Below, in pieces: positions 22,170 through 32,519 of a stretch of DNA of 42,716 nucleotides (position 1 is its first letter; every line of letters begins with the position of its first letter). Made by a program: the position numbers and the translations under genes. Origin of the DNA: Spinellus fusiger. Taxonomy: Eukaryota; Mucoromycota; Mucoromycetes; Mucorales; Phycomycetaceae. The stretch spans positions 75,001 to 117,716 of the forward strand of contig JALLLS010000098.1 in NCBI GenBank assembly GCA_025094145.1, given 5' to 3'. The notes below the pieces were generated by a model, which was not told the DNA's origin, ran no database searches, and saw nothing but the letters and a program-made list of their open reading frames with translations.

Positions 22170-22500
22170 ACAAAAACACATCCATTTTCATTCTATATTC
22201 CATTTCTTATCTTGGAAAAAAAGAAGAAAAAAAAGGGCCTATTTATTCCTACGGGGAGCCAATGAGAAAAGAGAGCTTCTTTGTGAACTCCAGATCCTCA
22301 GGGATGGGCCACTGTGATTGGCTAATTTACTTATACTTTATATACTTTAATATTCTGTTTGTATATTAACAATCTCAAGAGCACCCTTTTTTTCATATTT
22401 ATTTCCACATGGAGAAACAGTAGCTGGAGATGACGGCTGTTTTTAGTGCAAATCCTCCTTTCTAACATACTCTCTTTTCTTTTCTTTTTTAATGGCAAAT

Positions 22501-22542
22501 GGGTTTAGGGTAGTGGGTTTAGGGTAGTGGGTTTAGGGTAGT
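22501..22542. repeat. 14-bp minisatellite with telomere-like core
   Basis: Three perfect tandem copies of GGGTTTAGGGTAGT between the convergent thiolase and bZIP genes, about 60 bp from the bZIP stop. Each unit contains TTTAGGG/TTAGGG. Confidence 0.9.
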
Positions 22543-22603
22543 CACAGCTCTTTTTCTATCTCTTTAGAAATAGTGTATATAATAGTATAGATAGATTCTA
22601 TTT

Positions 22604-24170
22604 TTATTCAAGCACTCGGCTCGTTCGCACCTGTTGGCGCCGAAGATTCCTTTTTGTACGTGGTCGGGTTGTGTTCTTGTCCCACAACTCATAATTCATT
22701 TCTTCTGTGGCTGAGCAATGAATCAGTGCGTCCAGTTGTCCTTGAACAATGCGTGATCCAAGCACCTTGACATCAATCTGGAGGTAGCGATCGTTGCTCT
22801 CTACAGGCGAAAGAAGAGAAAGCACAGGCGATTGGCTCAGGGGGACATTGGGGCCCATACGTGACAGTCTATCTGCATAGAGATAGACGTGTTGATGTGT
22901 TGGCCACCCCACGACATCTGCTGTCCGTGTCTGTAGTGCCCATGTCTCTGCCTCATGAAGTCGTACGGGTTCCATAAGCACCAGATCTGTTGTGTTGCTG
23001 GGCGTACTATGATGATAAGCATGAAGGACAAGACATTGGTTAGACTCTTGATAGTCTATTTCTATAGTCTATAGTCTATAGTCTATCTCTATCTCTATTT
23101 CTATCTATATAGTCTATTCTTTCTTAATTGTACGATTCGTCAATCCATCATTCGCCCATCCGCCCCCCGTCGCCCATGTAGGACAAATCACGCTTACCTT
23201 GCCAGACCTAGTAAAGGCATTGATTTCCCAGATCCACCCACCGTCAATCGACCAGAATGGGAAGGAAAGCTGAACAATGCAAATGAAAAGAAAAGAATCT
23301 TGCACAGCCAACAACAAAGCCTCTGATGAGTCGTTGCCATGGAACAAGAGGACTTACCATAAAGACCATGCCTGTTGCCTTGGGAGTAGGCCCCATGCTA
23401 TGGCTCACTGTGCGGCGTCGGATCGCTTCGTTTTCCTTCTCCAGAATCCCCACTTTCTGTGTTAATTGGCTGACTTGTGTTTTCAAAAGTGCGTTTTCCT
23501 CCTCCAGCGCCTTGTTTTGTTCTTCTAGTGTATTCATATGCTCTCTCTTTCTTTTGCGGGATAAGAGAGCGGCGGCTCTGTTTTTGATCAGCCGGTCCTG
23601 TCGCTTGGCTTGGGCAGCTGCCTTTTGTATGTCCTGTGAGCCCACAGCCTCCTGCTTGATGGGGGCGGTGGGTGTGCAGGGGAGGAGACGAGTGACGGTG
23701 GGTTTGACAGGTGCGGGTGCAATAGCAAGAGGAGGAGGCAGTGGTGTAGTGGCGAGTCGCTTCTTTCTTCCTCGCTTCTTTTTGGGCTGCTCGCTGTCAG
23801 AGGAGCAGGTGGAAGAAGGCGAGACAGGGTGCGAGGAGACCTGAGGAAATAGAAAGGGAAGACCCGCAAAGAAATCGGACTGGAGACGAGGGTCGGTGAT
23901 GCCGTCACTGCTGAGAGTTGTCCATGGATAGCCACTGTCCAAGAGTGGGTCTGGCAGGGACGGGTCAAAAGGCAGTTCATCGAGTTTTATGTCGTTGAAG
24001 GTGAGTTCCGTGTCACAGGAGGAGGATGCCATGTCGGATAGTGGTGAGGCGTGGTCATAAAGATCTGTGGATAGATATTCTGCATTGAGGTAGTTCATGA
24101 CGTCTTCTTCTGGGAATATCGAAAGCGGCTCCTGCTTGACATTTAGTAGAGCCTCCACAAGGTGTGTCAT
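22604..24170 (-). CDS. bZIP transcription factor, ATF6/CREB-like
   Basis: Nuclear DNA-binding regulator, possibly of the ATF6-type stress response. Exons 24170-23358, 23269-23198 and 23044-22604 join in phase to 441 residues. Introns (88 and 153 bp) start GTAAGT and GTAAGC; the second 3' splice site (AAGAG before 23044) was chosen because it alone keeps the long downstream frame open. Residues 1-125 are acidic and Ser/Pro-rich (likely activation domain). 129-138 is a Lys/Arg cluster (KKKRGRKKR). The basic region is 188-212 with the N-x7-R signature (NRAAALLSR), zipper 215-250 with heptad Leu/Met. KATGMVFMLSFPFW at 264-277 is hydrophobic and sits where ATF6 proteins have a membrane segment, but it is short. 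The C-terminal 146 residues are unassigned. ATF6 kinship is inference; bZIP identity is certain. Confidence 0.88.
23051..23119. repeat. CTATAGT/CTATCT microsatellite inside the second bZIP intron
   Basis: Interleaved copies of AGTCTAT and CTATCT fill most of the 3' half of intron 2 and supply its 3' splice-site region on the minus strand. Confidence 0.7.
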
Positions 24171-24179
24171 TGCAATAGA

Positions 24180-24378
24180 ATAAATAAAAAGGGAAGGAGG
24201 GAAGGAGGGAAGGGAAGGAAGGGTGTGGAAGAAAGAAAGAGCGAAATAAAATATAAAATAAAAAGGGGCAAGAAGATAGCTGAGTTATAAAGGAGGGTGA
24301 ATATCATACACACCAGGAGATTTTTGGGATATATAAGGAAAAATCCTGAGAATAAAACTGCAATATTCTTATGATTGG
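24180..24378 (-). promoter_or_regulatory. bZIP gene promoter: CCAAT box, TATA-like box, polypurine 5' UTR
   Basis: On the minus strand CCAAT (24378-24374, within ATTAGCCAATCAT) lies about 205 bp before the ATG, followed by a TATAAC at 24289-24284. The plus strand at 24190-24240 is a GGGAAGGA-type polypurine tract, read as CT-rich leader in the mRNA direction. The same 12-mer TGATTGGCTAAT occurs at 22313-22324. Motif-based only. Confidence 0.4.
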
Positions 24379-25196
24379 CTAATGTGTTTTAAAATGCTTT
24401 TTCGCTGTCTAAATGGTCAATTTCAAACTCTACTCACCTGTTTAAGCAGTGACGATTAACTTAATAATTAAAAAGTATAGAATTGGCTGTAAAGACAAGA
24501 GATAGAACAAGAGTCCACTTAATATTTAAACTCAGTCACTGTATTGTTTAACATAATGTGTTATCCATAAGCCCACAGTATTTGCAGTATAGCACTGATT
24601 AAGAGATTTATTGTGGGACTCGCACTGAATTAGCTCTAATGGTCATTGTTCATAAAAGAGAACCAAACTTACTTACATTGAGAACAGTGTATTTATTTAT
24701 TGACTCAATATCTATAATCACCTCAATTATCTCATTGTAACTGGTATTAACAATAGTACTTAGTGAGAACAAGGCATTATTTCTAATGCTGGACTTTAGA
24801 CCCAAGGCAAATAGAGTGTGAATTGTTTGACTTGTGAATTTTATGAGTGGAGGCTAGTGTATACATCACCAGAATAGAGAAAGAAAGATTATTATTTTGT
24901 TTTGATACTTCCCTCCTTTTGTTATCTCCCACACTGCACATACAACTTGGCACTCAAGTACTCATCAAGATGAGCATAAGTGAGCAAGGTAATGTACTAT
25001 TATTAACACAGTGAAACAATAGAAGGAAGTGATAGACACCATCAAAGGCTATTCTAGTGATAAAAAGGTAAGCAGTGTCTTCCTCTGGGCTTGAGTTCAT
25101 TGTATTCCACAAGACACTCAATGTATTATTATTAGGCAAGTAAAGACTCCTTTCAAGTCAGTCTTAGGTGGTCTTCTATACTGTCTAAGATGTCTA
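24379..25196. other. Intergenic region between bZIP and EFM4 genes
   Basis: AT-rich, no gene visible. A minus frame at 24954-25139 lacks an ATG start and any recognisable motif. Confidence 0.5.
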
Positions 25197-25530
25197 GAGT
25201 GTATTCCCAAGCATAAATATCTATCTCCCAAGCATAAAACACAAGGCCTTTAGGTTGTGGGTTCTATTGCTATGAAGGGAATGCACTTGGGCAGTAGCTA
25301 TAGTCATACTATAGTATTAGCTATACTATTACAATAAACAATTTTATTCATCAACACTATATTCTATTGATAATACAATTTGATACTGAGGTATCCACAA
25401 AAGAAAACAATTAGATACTTCAAACCTTTGATTTCAAACACAGATACATAAAAGGGAATTTTTATTGTGGCGTAAAAGGAAGGAGATATCACCACTTAAA
25501 GGCCAGAATAATCTCCTGGTGTGTAGAATT
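25197..25530 (+). repeat. Dispersed repeat, copy 2 (inverted relative to 8455-8756)
   Basis: Aligns along its length with the reverse complement of 8455-8756. Shared blocks include ATCTATCTCC, AACACAAGGCCTTTAG, ATTAGCTATA, AATAAACAATTT, ATACTT..AAACCTTT, GTAAAAGGAAGGAG and CTCCTGGTGTGTA. It ends about 100 bp before the EFM4 start codon, so it may contribute to that promoter. Confidence 0.7.
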
Positions 25531-25627
25531 CAACTTTGGGGCTCAGGTCTTAAAGCACTACTCACGTGCACACTCACCAAGAGCAAACAAAGAATCCTGT
25601 TTTCTTCTCTCTTTCTATCTATAGACC

Positions 25628-26555
25628 ATGGCCAAGGATTTTGAAGCCTCCAAACTAGGCACCAAGACATAGTAAACTACTCTTTCTTAGAGTCACATGA
25701 TAACACATGGGTTGACGATGGACTGCTTAGCTGGGATAATGTTTACCACCGCGAGAACAAGAATTTTGAGGAGTTTGGTGATATTGGAGAGATCTGGTAA
25801 GCCACCACACACCACACACCACATACACATCACATACACATCGCATACCACCACTTCTTTTTATTCAACAGTTTGCTCATGGCCTGTTTAGGTTTGGTGA
25901 AGACAGTGTAGAGCGTATGGTGACATGGGCAGTAGACAATATCAGCCAGGACAGCAGTGTTATGGACCTTGGCTGTGGAAACGGCCACCTCTTATTGGCT
26001 CTGTCTGAAGAGGGATTCACTCACCTCAGTGGCATCGACTACTCAGAAGCAGCCATCACCCTGGCCAAGTCAGTTGCTGAGCAGAAAGGGCTGACATCCA
26101 TTCGCTATTCTGCAGTGGACTTTCTCAGCAGTGACAGCTGGCGTGAGCAGACCTATCAGTTAGTCTTGGACAAGGGCACCTATGATGCCATCTCCCTCCA
26201 AGCAGAGCAGGACACCTCCCCTTCAGGTGGGCCTAGACAGCGCTACATGGAGGCTGTCCACCGCATGACAGATCCCCAGGGTGTGTTTATGATCACTAGC
26301 TGCAATTGGACAATGGAAGAGTTAAAGGCCTATTTTGAGCCATGTAAGGTGCACCTAATGGGTTTTATATATTTATATTTATATATTATATATATATAAT
26401 ATTTATTTATTTATTTATTATTGACGGATGAACGAATGCATGTCTTAGATTTCGCCTACCACTCCCACATCAAGTACCCCACATTCTCATTTGGTGGCCA
26501 TACAGGATCCAAGATATGCACAGTGGCCTTCACACCCATTGCTGCATCGAAATAA
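25628..26555 (+). CDS. EFM4: Protein-lysine N-methyltransferase EFM4-like (METTL10 family)
   Basis: SAM-dependent seven-beta-strand methyltransferase; family members methylate a lysine of elongation factor eEF1A in the cytoplasm. Exons 25628-25671, 25731-25796, 25892-26343 and 26449-26555 join in phase to 222 residues. Introns are GT-AG, 59, 95 and 105 bp. The first splice gives LGTKTYWDNVY and the second EIWFGEDSVERM, both matching the family N-terminus (LGTxxYWDxxY, GEIWFG). Motif I is MDLGCGNGHLL (residues 61-71), then GIDYSEAAI (SAM ribose acid), LDKGTYDAISL and ITSCNWTMEEL. The last exon adds YPTFSFGGHTGSKICTVAF, the conserved family ending. The third intron is AT-repeat-rich. The start is supported by GACCATGG and the matching N-terminus. 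The stop codon is 9 bp from that of the convergent gene on the other strand. Confidence 0.95.
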
Positions 26556-26564
26556 ACTCTTTAC

Positions 26565-28902
26565 TTATTGGTGGTCCCAATTCTGCTTGTACATAGGAGG
26601 AATGGCTGGAGGGAGTGTATGTGTGTATTAGTTAAAGAGAAAGAGCCAGGGATGCCTTACCATTCATGGGAGGACCGTTGGGGAGATTCATTCCATACTC
26701 TCCTCCTGGTGGCATCATGTCTCTTTGAATAAAGCGGGGAGGGGCCTGTCCCTGAATAGGGGGTGGCAAGTGGTGCATCATTGTGTGGTGGCCAGGCATA
26801 GGCACCATCATGGGCATTGTGTGCATGGGTGGCATGGACTGTCCATAAGGCATAGGCACCATCATGGGCATCGTGTGCATGGGTGGCATGGACTCATAGG
26901 GATCCATGGCAGGCACATTGGGCACAGGATAGCCAGTGGATAGCCCCATGGCTTGGTATCCATAAGGATAGACACTAGACACATTGGGCACAACTGCCTT
27001 TGCACGCACTGGCTTGGGAGACTTGTCAGAAGAACGAGCCGACATTTGACGAAGAACCGAAGTAGGCAGATTGCCAGCAAATAGACTGTTCATGGGCTTC
27101 TTCTTGTCCGATTCACATAGAAAGGTGGAACTCATTCCTTGCTCAATGTCTTTTACCTCAGGCAGAGTGGTAGAAACCGAGGGCTACAGCTGAGTTAGTC
27201 ACACCCACACATGTCTCTATAGAGATGAACTTGCCTTGGGTTGTGATAGGATCTGAAGCACACGGTTAAATCCCATGGCATCTTCTCTCTGTTCTGGTTG
27301 TCGGTGGGCTCCCAACGACTGCATAACTTCCTCTTCTGATAGCATTCTTACACTGGGAAGAGTCATCACTGTTGGATTAGCTTGGAAGAGATCACTAACA
27401 CTGATCTTTCTTGCTTGACCTTCTTCGGGGACTTCTCTCTTTGCAAAGAATTCTGCAAAACGAGATCCCTTGGTTGTGTCACGGGAGACACCTGGACTGT
27501 TACCGTCAAAGAAGGAAGATGCAAAAGGATCCTGAGTGGCTAGTATATCACATCCGTGGGATTTGGCTGTGAGCTTTGGCATTGGATGAGAATAGCTGTT
27601 CTTACCTTGTTCTTGTAACTGCTGTTGATGGTGCTGGTGGTGGTGCTGGTGCTGAGACTGGGACTGCTGAGACTGGGACTGGTCTTTTGCCTGTTCCTTG
27701 GATACTTCCTTTCTCTGATCCTTTCTTTGATCCTTTCGCTGATCCTTTCGCTGATCCTGCTCATGTCCTTGCTCATGTCCTTGCAAGGACACCATCCCTT
27801 CTTCTTGATCACGTTCCTTTTGCTTCATACTTGACTTCCAAGCCTCGAGATCATTGGTAAACTCTGTGTCTTTACTTACAACCTTTTTGGCATGTGGACT
27901 ATAGTCCATCCATTCCGGTAGTTTCTCGGGAGGTGCTTCATGGGGCGTGTGCTTAGTGCGTCCTGTCTCACGAGTGTCTTATCAAGAAAAATGTCAGTCC
28001 CAACCCCTTGGGATGAAGAAATAATAACAATAATAATAATAAATACACTTACTGCGTGGTTTCTCATGACCACTGAAGCGATCTTGCTGTCGCCGATGAG
28101 TGGCAGGTGGAGAGGCTACAAACTGATTTGTTCTTCTCTCGTTCTTGTCCTGTCGTTGGAAGCTCTTTTCATTAGGAAAGGTACCTCTTGAGCGGTCCTT
28201 CTGTGTTCGTTGTTCGTCATTCTACATGGCAAGGCGAAGTACATCATTTGTTCAGCGGCTGCTTTGCGGAGCAGCACCCTAATCAATTACTTGTCGGTGA
28301 CGAGATGCAGTCGGTGAATGGGCTACGGTAGATTTGGAAGGGGCTAAACCTCCGTCTGATCGCTTGAGGCCCCCGTAGAGAGAAGAGGCAAAGTTGGTCT
28401 TGGTAGGTCCAAGTACAATGCTCTTGTCTATAGAGTAGTGTTAGTATTATTGTTATTATCCAAGAAGAAGAACAACAACAAGGCTCCAGGTTTATGTTTC
28501 TTCTACACAGCATAGATCCAATAGATCAACAAGACATTTACCTGACGCACGAGCCATGCTGGTTCCACTGACAGCTGTTTTGGAGACAGCACCAGTTGAC
28601 GCCAAGACCGTATTAAGAATAGCAGTAGCAGCAGTATTAGTAGTATTTGAGTGTGCATTTGCATTTGCATTTGCAGCAGCAGTATTAGCAGCAGTAGCAG
28701 CAGCATTCTCTCTAAGCAAGTTAGTGTCGTCACTACAATGCGTATACCTGAACCATTCAGAAAGAGCGGGCATATCTTCTTCTTTTGTTACAAGAGGACT
28801 GTTCCGAAGAGTTAATAAGAACTCTTTAGAATAGCGAAGGGTGCCTTTGGAAGGTGCTTTTTCAGTGGTTGGGTCAGACTTTGAAGTGTCCTTGTTTTCC
28901 AT
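26565..28902 (-). CDS. eIF4E-binding protein (4E-T/Eap1-like translational regulator)
   Basis: Probably binds cap-binding eIF4E and links it to mRNA repression or decay. Six exons (28902-28542, 28427-28291, 28221-28053, 27977-27235, 27183-26661, 26605-26565) join in phase to 657 residues. Near the N-terminus RYSKEFLLTLRNSPL contains the canonical eIF4E-binding motif Y-x4-L-phi (residues 24-30). LPEWMDYSP (start of exon 4) also recalls 4E-T proteins. The rest is low-complexity: Ala/Asn run (exon 1), four QRKD-type repeats and a Gln/Ser/His tract (exon 4), and a Met/Pro-rich tail with a duplicated MPPMHTMPMMVPMP block (exon 5). Intron 4 uses a GC donor (AAG|GCAAGT). The final exon is only 41 nt (IPPMYKQNWDHQ, stop). 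No enzymatic domain. Motif and layout support the family; orthology to a named gene is inference. Confidence 0.82.
26795..26894. repeat. In-frame 46-bp duplication within the eIF4E-binding protein gene
   Basis: Units 26795-26840 and 26849-26894 differ by one base (ATTGTG versus ATCGTG). The 54-bp spacing is a multiple of three, so the protein gains a second MPPMHTMPMMVPMP block. Confidence 0.9.
27704..27757. repeat. 12-bp repeat encoding DQRK units
   Basis: Four tandem copies of CTGATCCTTTC-like units, read on the minus strand as Asp-Gln-Arg-Lys repeats in exon 4 of the eIF4E-binding protein. Confidence 0.85.
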
Positions 28903-28930
28903 TCTTATTCTTATTCTTTTTCTTTTTTAT

Positions 28931-28935
28931 ATGTA

Positions 28936-28967
<32 letters not shown>

Positions 28968-29012
28968 GAGATAGAGATAGAGATAGGTATGGATAGATAG
29001 ACAGACAGACAG
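28931..29012. repeat. Compound microsatellite (GTATGT)n (GATAGA)n (GACA)n
   Basis: About five GTATGT units, then GATAGA and GACA units, 30 bp upstream of the eIF4E-binding protein start codon, in its presumed 5' UTR or core promoter. Confidence 0.85.
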
Positions 29013-30204
29013 ATATAAGAATCTATAAGAACACAGCCAATAAGAATAGATATGAGTGCGCTGACAATTCAAGAATTCCTTTACAAAATAACAAACAAGT
29101 TGGAGAAAGAAGAGAAAGTGAGTGAGAAAAGAAGAGGGGAAAGAGAGGAAGAAGGAATTTCCTGTTCATAAGCTATTCACCACCTCGTGGAATTAGGAGT
29201 GACGTAGACCTTTCACTGGCGATATGGGATTTCCAAATTGCTTTCAAGACACGCCTTATTACATTTTAGGTTGACTTTATTTGGACAAGTGATTGGTTCC
29301 TTCTCTGTCAATGCTGAGTGTAGTGGGGACTGCTTTATGACGGCGGGCTTACTTTGGTAGTGTAGAGAGGAAGTGGGTGAGTCCAAGGTGAATGTAGGGA
29401 GATTCAATGCACAAGTGGGGTGAGAAGGTGTCCCACTGGCTTGTACGCGTCCATGAGGGATTCTATAGACAAGACTCAAGGTGACTTGCTATTCCTAGGC
29501 ATGTCTTTCTGAGTATTCTTAGGCATTGTGCTATTGTGTTTTGCACTGAAGAAGTTTATGGAATTTAGTATAGATACAGAGAGATGTGTATGTGTATGTG
29601 TATGTGTCTGCCTTGTAAACCGTCTTTTTCCTCTCCTATTTCTATTTCTATTTCTACTTGTTTTTTTTTATTTCTCTTAAAAAGTACAGTGTCTATTCAC
29701 AGTTTATGGACTTATCATGGAGGCAAGACCAAGGTACATTGGATAGGATGAGTTTTGGTGCCTCATGGGCAAATGAGTCTTCCATCCAATCAGCACACAG
29801 CATTATTCTATTTTTCACCCTGGAAGATGGATCTCTTTATATTAATATTCTTACTATATTAACATATGCATTTCTATCTCTACCTCCATGTGCATATGTT
29901 TGTTATGTATTGTCACCTATGACTCATAACGCATGACTTATCCCTCAAGACTCAAAAGACTGTTCCTGGAATAGATTCTTGTTCACTACCCGCTAATGTC
30001 AGCCTAGAGATCGATGACTGAATATAGCTGTAAAGAGCCCAAACAGCAACCTTACATTAAGGCCCTTTTTTTTTTTCTTTTTTTTTCTATAAAGGCAAAA
30101 GATAAATGCTATTGTGGAGCCTAGACAGACTTTTCATAACCTACTGTAACCTGTCTTAAAAAGTATCCACAAAACACAAGCTACCCAATAGAACAAGAGA
30201 AAGG

Positions 30205-30297
30205 AAGAAGGGAAGAAGGAAAAAAAAATAGGAAAAAAAAAGAAAAAAAAAGAAAAAAAAAAGAAAAAATAGAATAGAATAGGATAGGATAGGATAA
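30205..30297. repeat. A-rich low-complexity tract
   Basis: Runs of A7-A10 separated by single G, then (GGATA)n, directly upstream of the HEM14-like start. Confidence 0.85.
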
Positions 30298-30339
30298 AAT
30301 ACAAGAGATTCATATGACTCTTTTGCTTTTTCTTTTTTA

Positions 30340-31990
30340 ATGTCTTGTGTGGTTGTGCTTGGAGGAGGCATTTCTGGTCTCTCCACCACCTATTATCTAT
30401 CTAAATTTGCTCCTCGCACTACAAAGATAGTGCTAATAGAAGCCAAGGATAGGGTGGGAGGATGGATTCAAAGTAAACGCGTTTCTGGTGGTCTCCATGT
30501 TTCTCCCACACACTGTCCCAATGGTATCTTGTTGGAGACAAGTTCTGAGGTGTTGAGGACAAAGAGTTCTCGTGGTGCTGTTGTGTTTGATATGGTAAGA
30601 GAATAGATACCTCTGTAGGACATAAGAGCATAAGAGCATAAGAAAAGACTAATGTATGGGTCTCTTTACAACAAGATAAGAGACATTGGCCTTACAGAAA
30701 CATGTGACCCTACCTGCCTCCAGCTATGTGCCTAGAGAAAGTCAATCTACTGCGATCACCAAATTACTCAATTGCCCACAGTTTGAACAAAATCACAGGC
30801 AGTCCACCAGCCATTGCAAGGGCACTTTTGAATCCATTCTAGTCGAGCCCCTTGTGTCTCAAAACAAACAGGGTGATGAAAGCCTGTATGACTTTGTGCA
30901 CCCGCCGTTTCAACAAGTACCTTGCATCAACCGTGGCCAGTGCTTTTGCCCAGAGTGTGTGTGGAGGAGACGCAAAAACATCTCTGTGCAGTCAATACAC
31001 CTACTCTGTACACATGGGAACAGGACTATGGAAGTGTTCTTAAAGGGTACTACAAACACGAGGTCAACGCAGAGAAGGATTCGTGAGCGTGGTATGGGAG
31101 TGAGAGCACGAAAAGACGATCCAGTGTGGTTTGCAACATGGAGGGGTGTGGTGCTATTAGCTTTCAACAAGGCCTTCAAGCACTACCAGATCAGCTTCAT
31201 AACTACTTGGCACAATGCGAAAATGTAGAAATTCGACTCAATGAGAAGGTAGAGCGCATGATATCATAGATCAAAAGGAGTGCAAGGTAAGAAGGACTCT
31301 ACACAAAAGAAAGACACTCATTGAAGACACAAAGATAACTACGAGTAAGCTCCCAACTCCATACTGAGCATATTGTTTCCACCTTGCCTGCTCAATCCTA
31401 AACCAAATCACATCCTCATCCTTACCCAGTCTTGGTGATATTCCAGCCGTGGATGTGGCTGTTGTTAGCTTGGCTTATTCACCACAGGCATCCAATTACA
31501 CAGGCACTGGATTCGCCCTCCCTTATCCTGCTACCAACAACCACTGTTCCTTATCCTGGGATATGAGCGTTTCTTGTGAATCCAACTTGCTGAAACATCA
31601 AGATCCTCATGACTCTTTTAAGATGATGATCGCTATGGGAGGTCATCAATGGAATGAAGCCTTTGGGAATATAACCCATTGAAAGTGTCGACCCCAAGAC
31701 GTATTCCAGAGTGCTATCAAAGCAGGCAAGGCATTCTTTAGTATAACAGAAAACCCAACGTATGGCTTGGTGACTCTTAGCCCAAAGAGTCTACCTCAGT
31801 ACACTTTAAATCATGGACATAGAATGAGTGCCTTGGTAGCTGCTCTTCAGAAAGAGTATGGTCATTGTATGAGCGTTACAGGCCAGAGCTATTTGGAAAT
31901 AGTATATCAAAGTGCATTGCCGACAGTAGAATGTTGGTAGAACAACTGGTGGTTGTAGGTGCATTGGGATCAAGAAATAAGATTGTTAGT
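30340..31990 (+). pseudogene. HEM14: Protoporphyrinogen oxidase (heme biosynthesis), decayed copy
   Basis: The parent enzyme is a mitochondrial FAD flavoprotein that oxidises protoporphyrinogen IX. The first exon is intact from ATG 30340: MSCVVVLGGGISGLSTTYY (FAD-binding GxGxxG), VLIEAKDRVGGWIQS, and LLETSSEVLRTKSSRGAVV, ending at a GTAAGAG donor after 30594. After a plausible acceptor near 30675 (IRDIGLTE) the similarity hops between frames: VTLPASSYV, DHQITQLP, SILVEPLVSQNKQGDESLYDF, RFNKYLASTVASAFAQSV, DYGSVLKGYYKHEV, then after 31430 VDVAVVSLAYSPQASNYTGTG, MIAMGGHQWNEAFG, LPQYTLNHGHRMSALVAAL and ISKCIADSRMLVEQLV. At least six frameshifts and several stops. No mitochondrial presequence is seen. 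As the enzyme is normally essential, an active copy should exist elsewhere. Confidence 0.85.
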
Positions 31991-32213
31991 GGATTGTGGC
32001 AAGTAGAGGAAAGCGAGCACCCTCATGAACGAGAGGACAGTGCAAGACTCAACACAAGTCATACTCATATATTAATAAAATCATAATAAACAAGCACTTT
32101 ATTGAGTGAACAAAGGAAACAGGTGAATGGAGGGTCTATTGAAACTTGGTGTTGGCTTGATATTTCATTCATTAAGCATAGAACAGTTATTCTAATCCCA
32201 GTCGAATGGTATA
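31991..32213. other. Flank between HEM14-like relic and MITE
   Basis: Contains an AATAAA near 32086 that may be the old HEM14 poly(A) signal. Nothing else seen. Confidence 0.35.
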
Positions 32214-32511
32214 CAGTCCTATGTAATAAAGTGACTAGACAAAAGATGAAATTCTATTTTATTCTTCAAAAATAAAATAGAGGTCTTTTTCTTTTCTTTT
32301 ATAGCTTATTCAAACAATGACCTTAGGCAATAGAAATAAGTAGAATATTAGTCAAGAATATAAAGATGGTCTCATCTAAAGAACAGCTTCTCAAAATACT
32401 GTATTATTCTATGAACATCTTATTATGAACATCTTTGACTGATAGATATGCCTTTATTTTTCAAATAATAAAAATTTGATTTTTTGTCTAGTCACTTATT
32501 ACATAGGACTG
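32214..32511. mobile_element. MITE (298 bp, TA-flanked, Tc1/mariner type)
   Basis: Near-perfect inverted ends start CAGTCCTATGTAATAA and extend about 40 bp (a single-base indel, then GTGACTAGACAAAA). A TA lies on both sides (32212-32213, 32512-32513). The 298-bp inside is AT-rich with no reading frame. These features define a miniature inverted-repeat element mobilised by a Tc1/mariner transposase. Its ends do not match Tc1-A or Tc1-B, so the source transposase is not in this window. Confidence 0.85.
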
Positions 32512-32519
32512 TATCTACT

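Larger units (their letters stand above)
28903..30339. other. Divergent intergenic region
   Basis: Separates the minus-strand eIF4E-binding protein gene from the plus-strand HEM14-like pseudogene. It contains a TATGTG/GATAGA microsatellite (28931-29012), a CCAATCAG at 29786-29793, T-rich runs near 30067-30088, and an A-rich tract (30205-30297). A minus frame at 29213-29479 and a plus frame at 29658-29936 are unrecognised and lack support. Confidence 0.5.

Noticed and set aside
22501..22542. Telomere repeat marking a chromosome end
   Set aside because: Only three copies of a 14-bp variant between two intact genes, with normal sequence on both sides.
22837..23031. Alternative third exon of the bZIP gene reading IWCLWNPYDF
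   Set aside because: It also splices in phase but stops after 48 codons; the chosen frame stays open for 146 codons. RNA data could reverse this.
25697..25891. Open frame over EFM4 exon 2 as a separate gene
   Set aside because: It is an out-of-frame reading; the spliced frame through 25731-25796 gives the conserved WDNVYHRENKNFEEFG and EIWFG.
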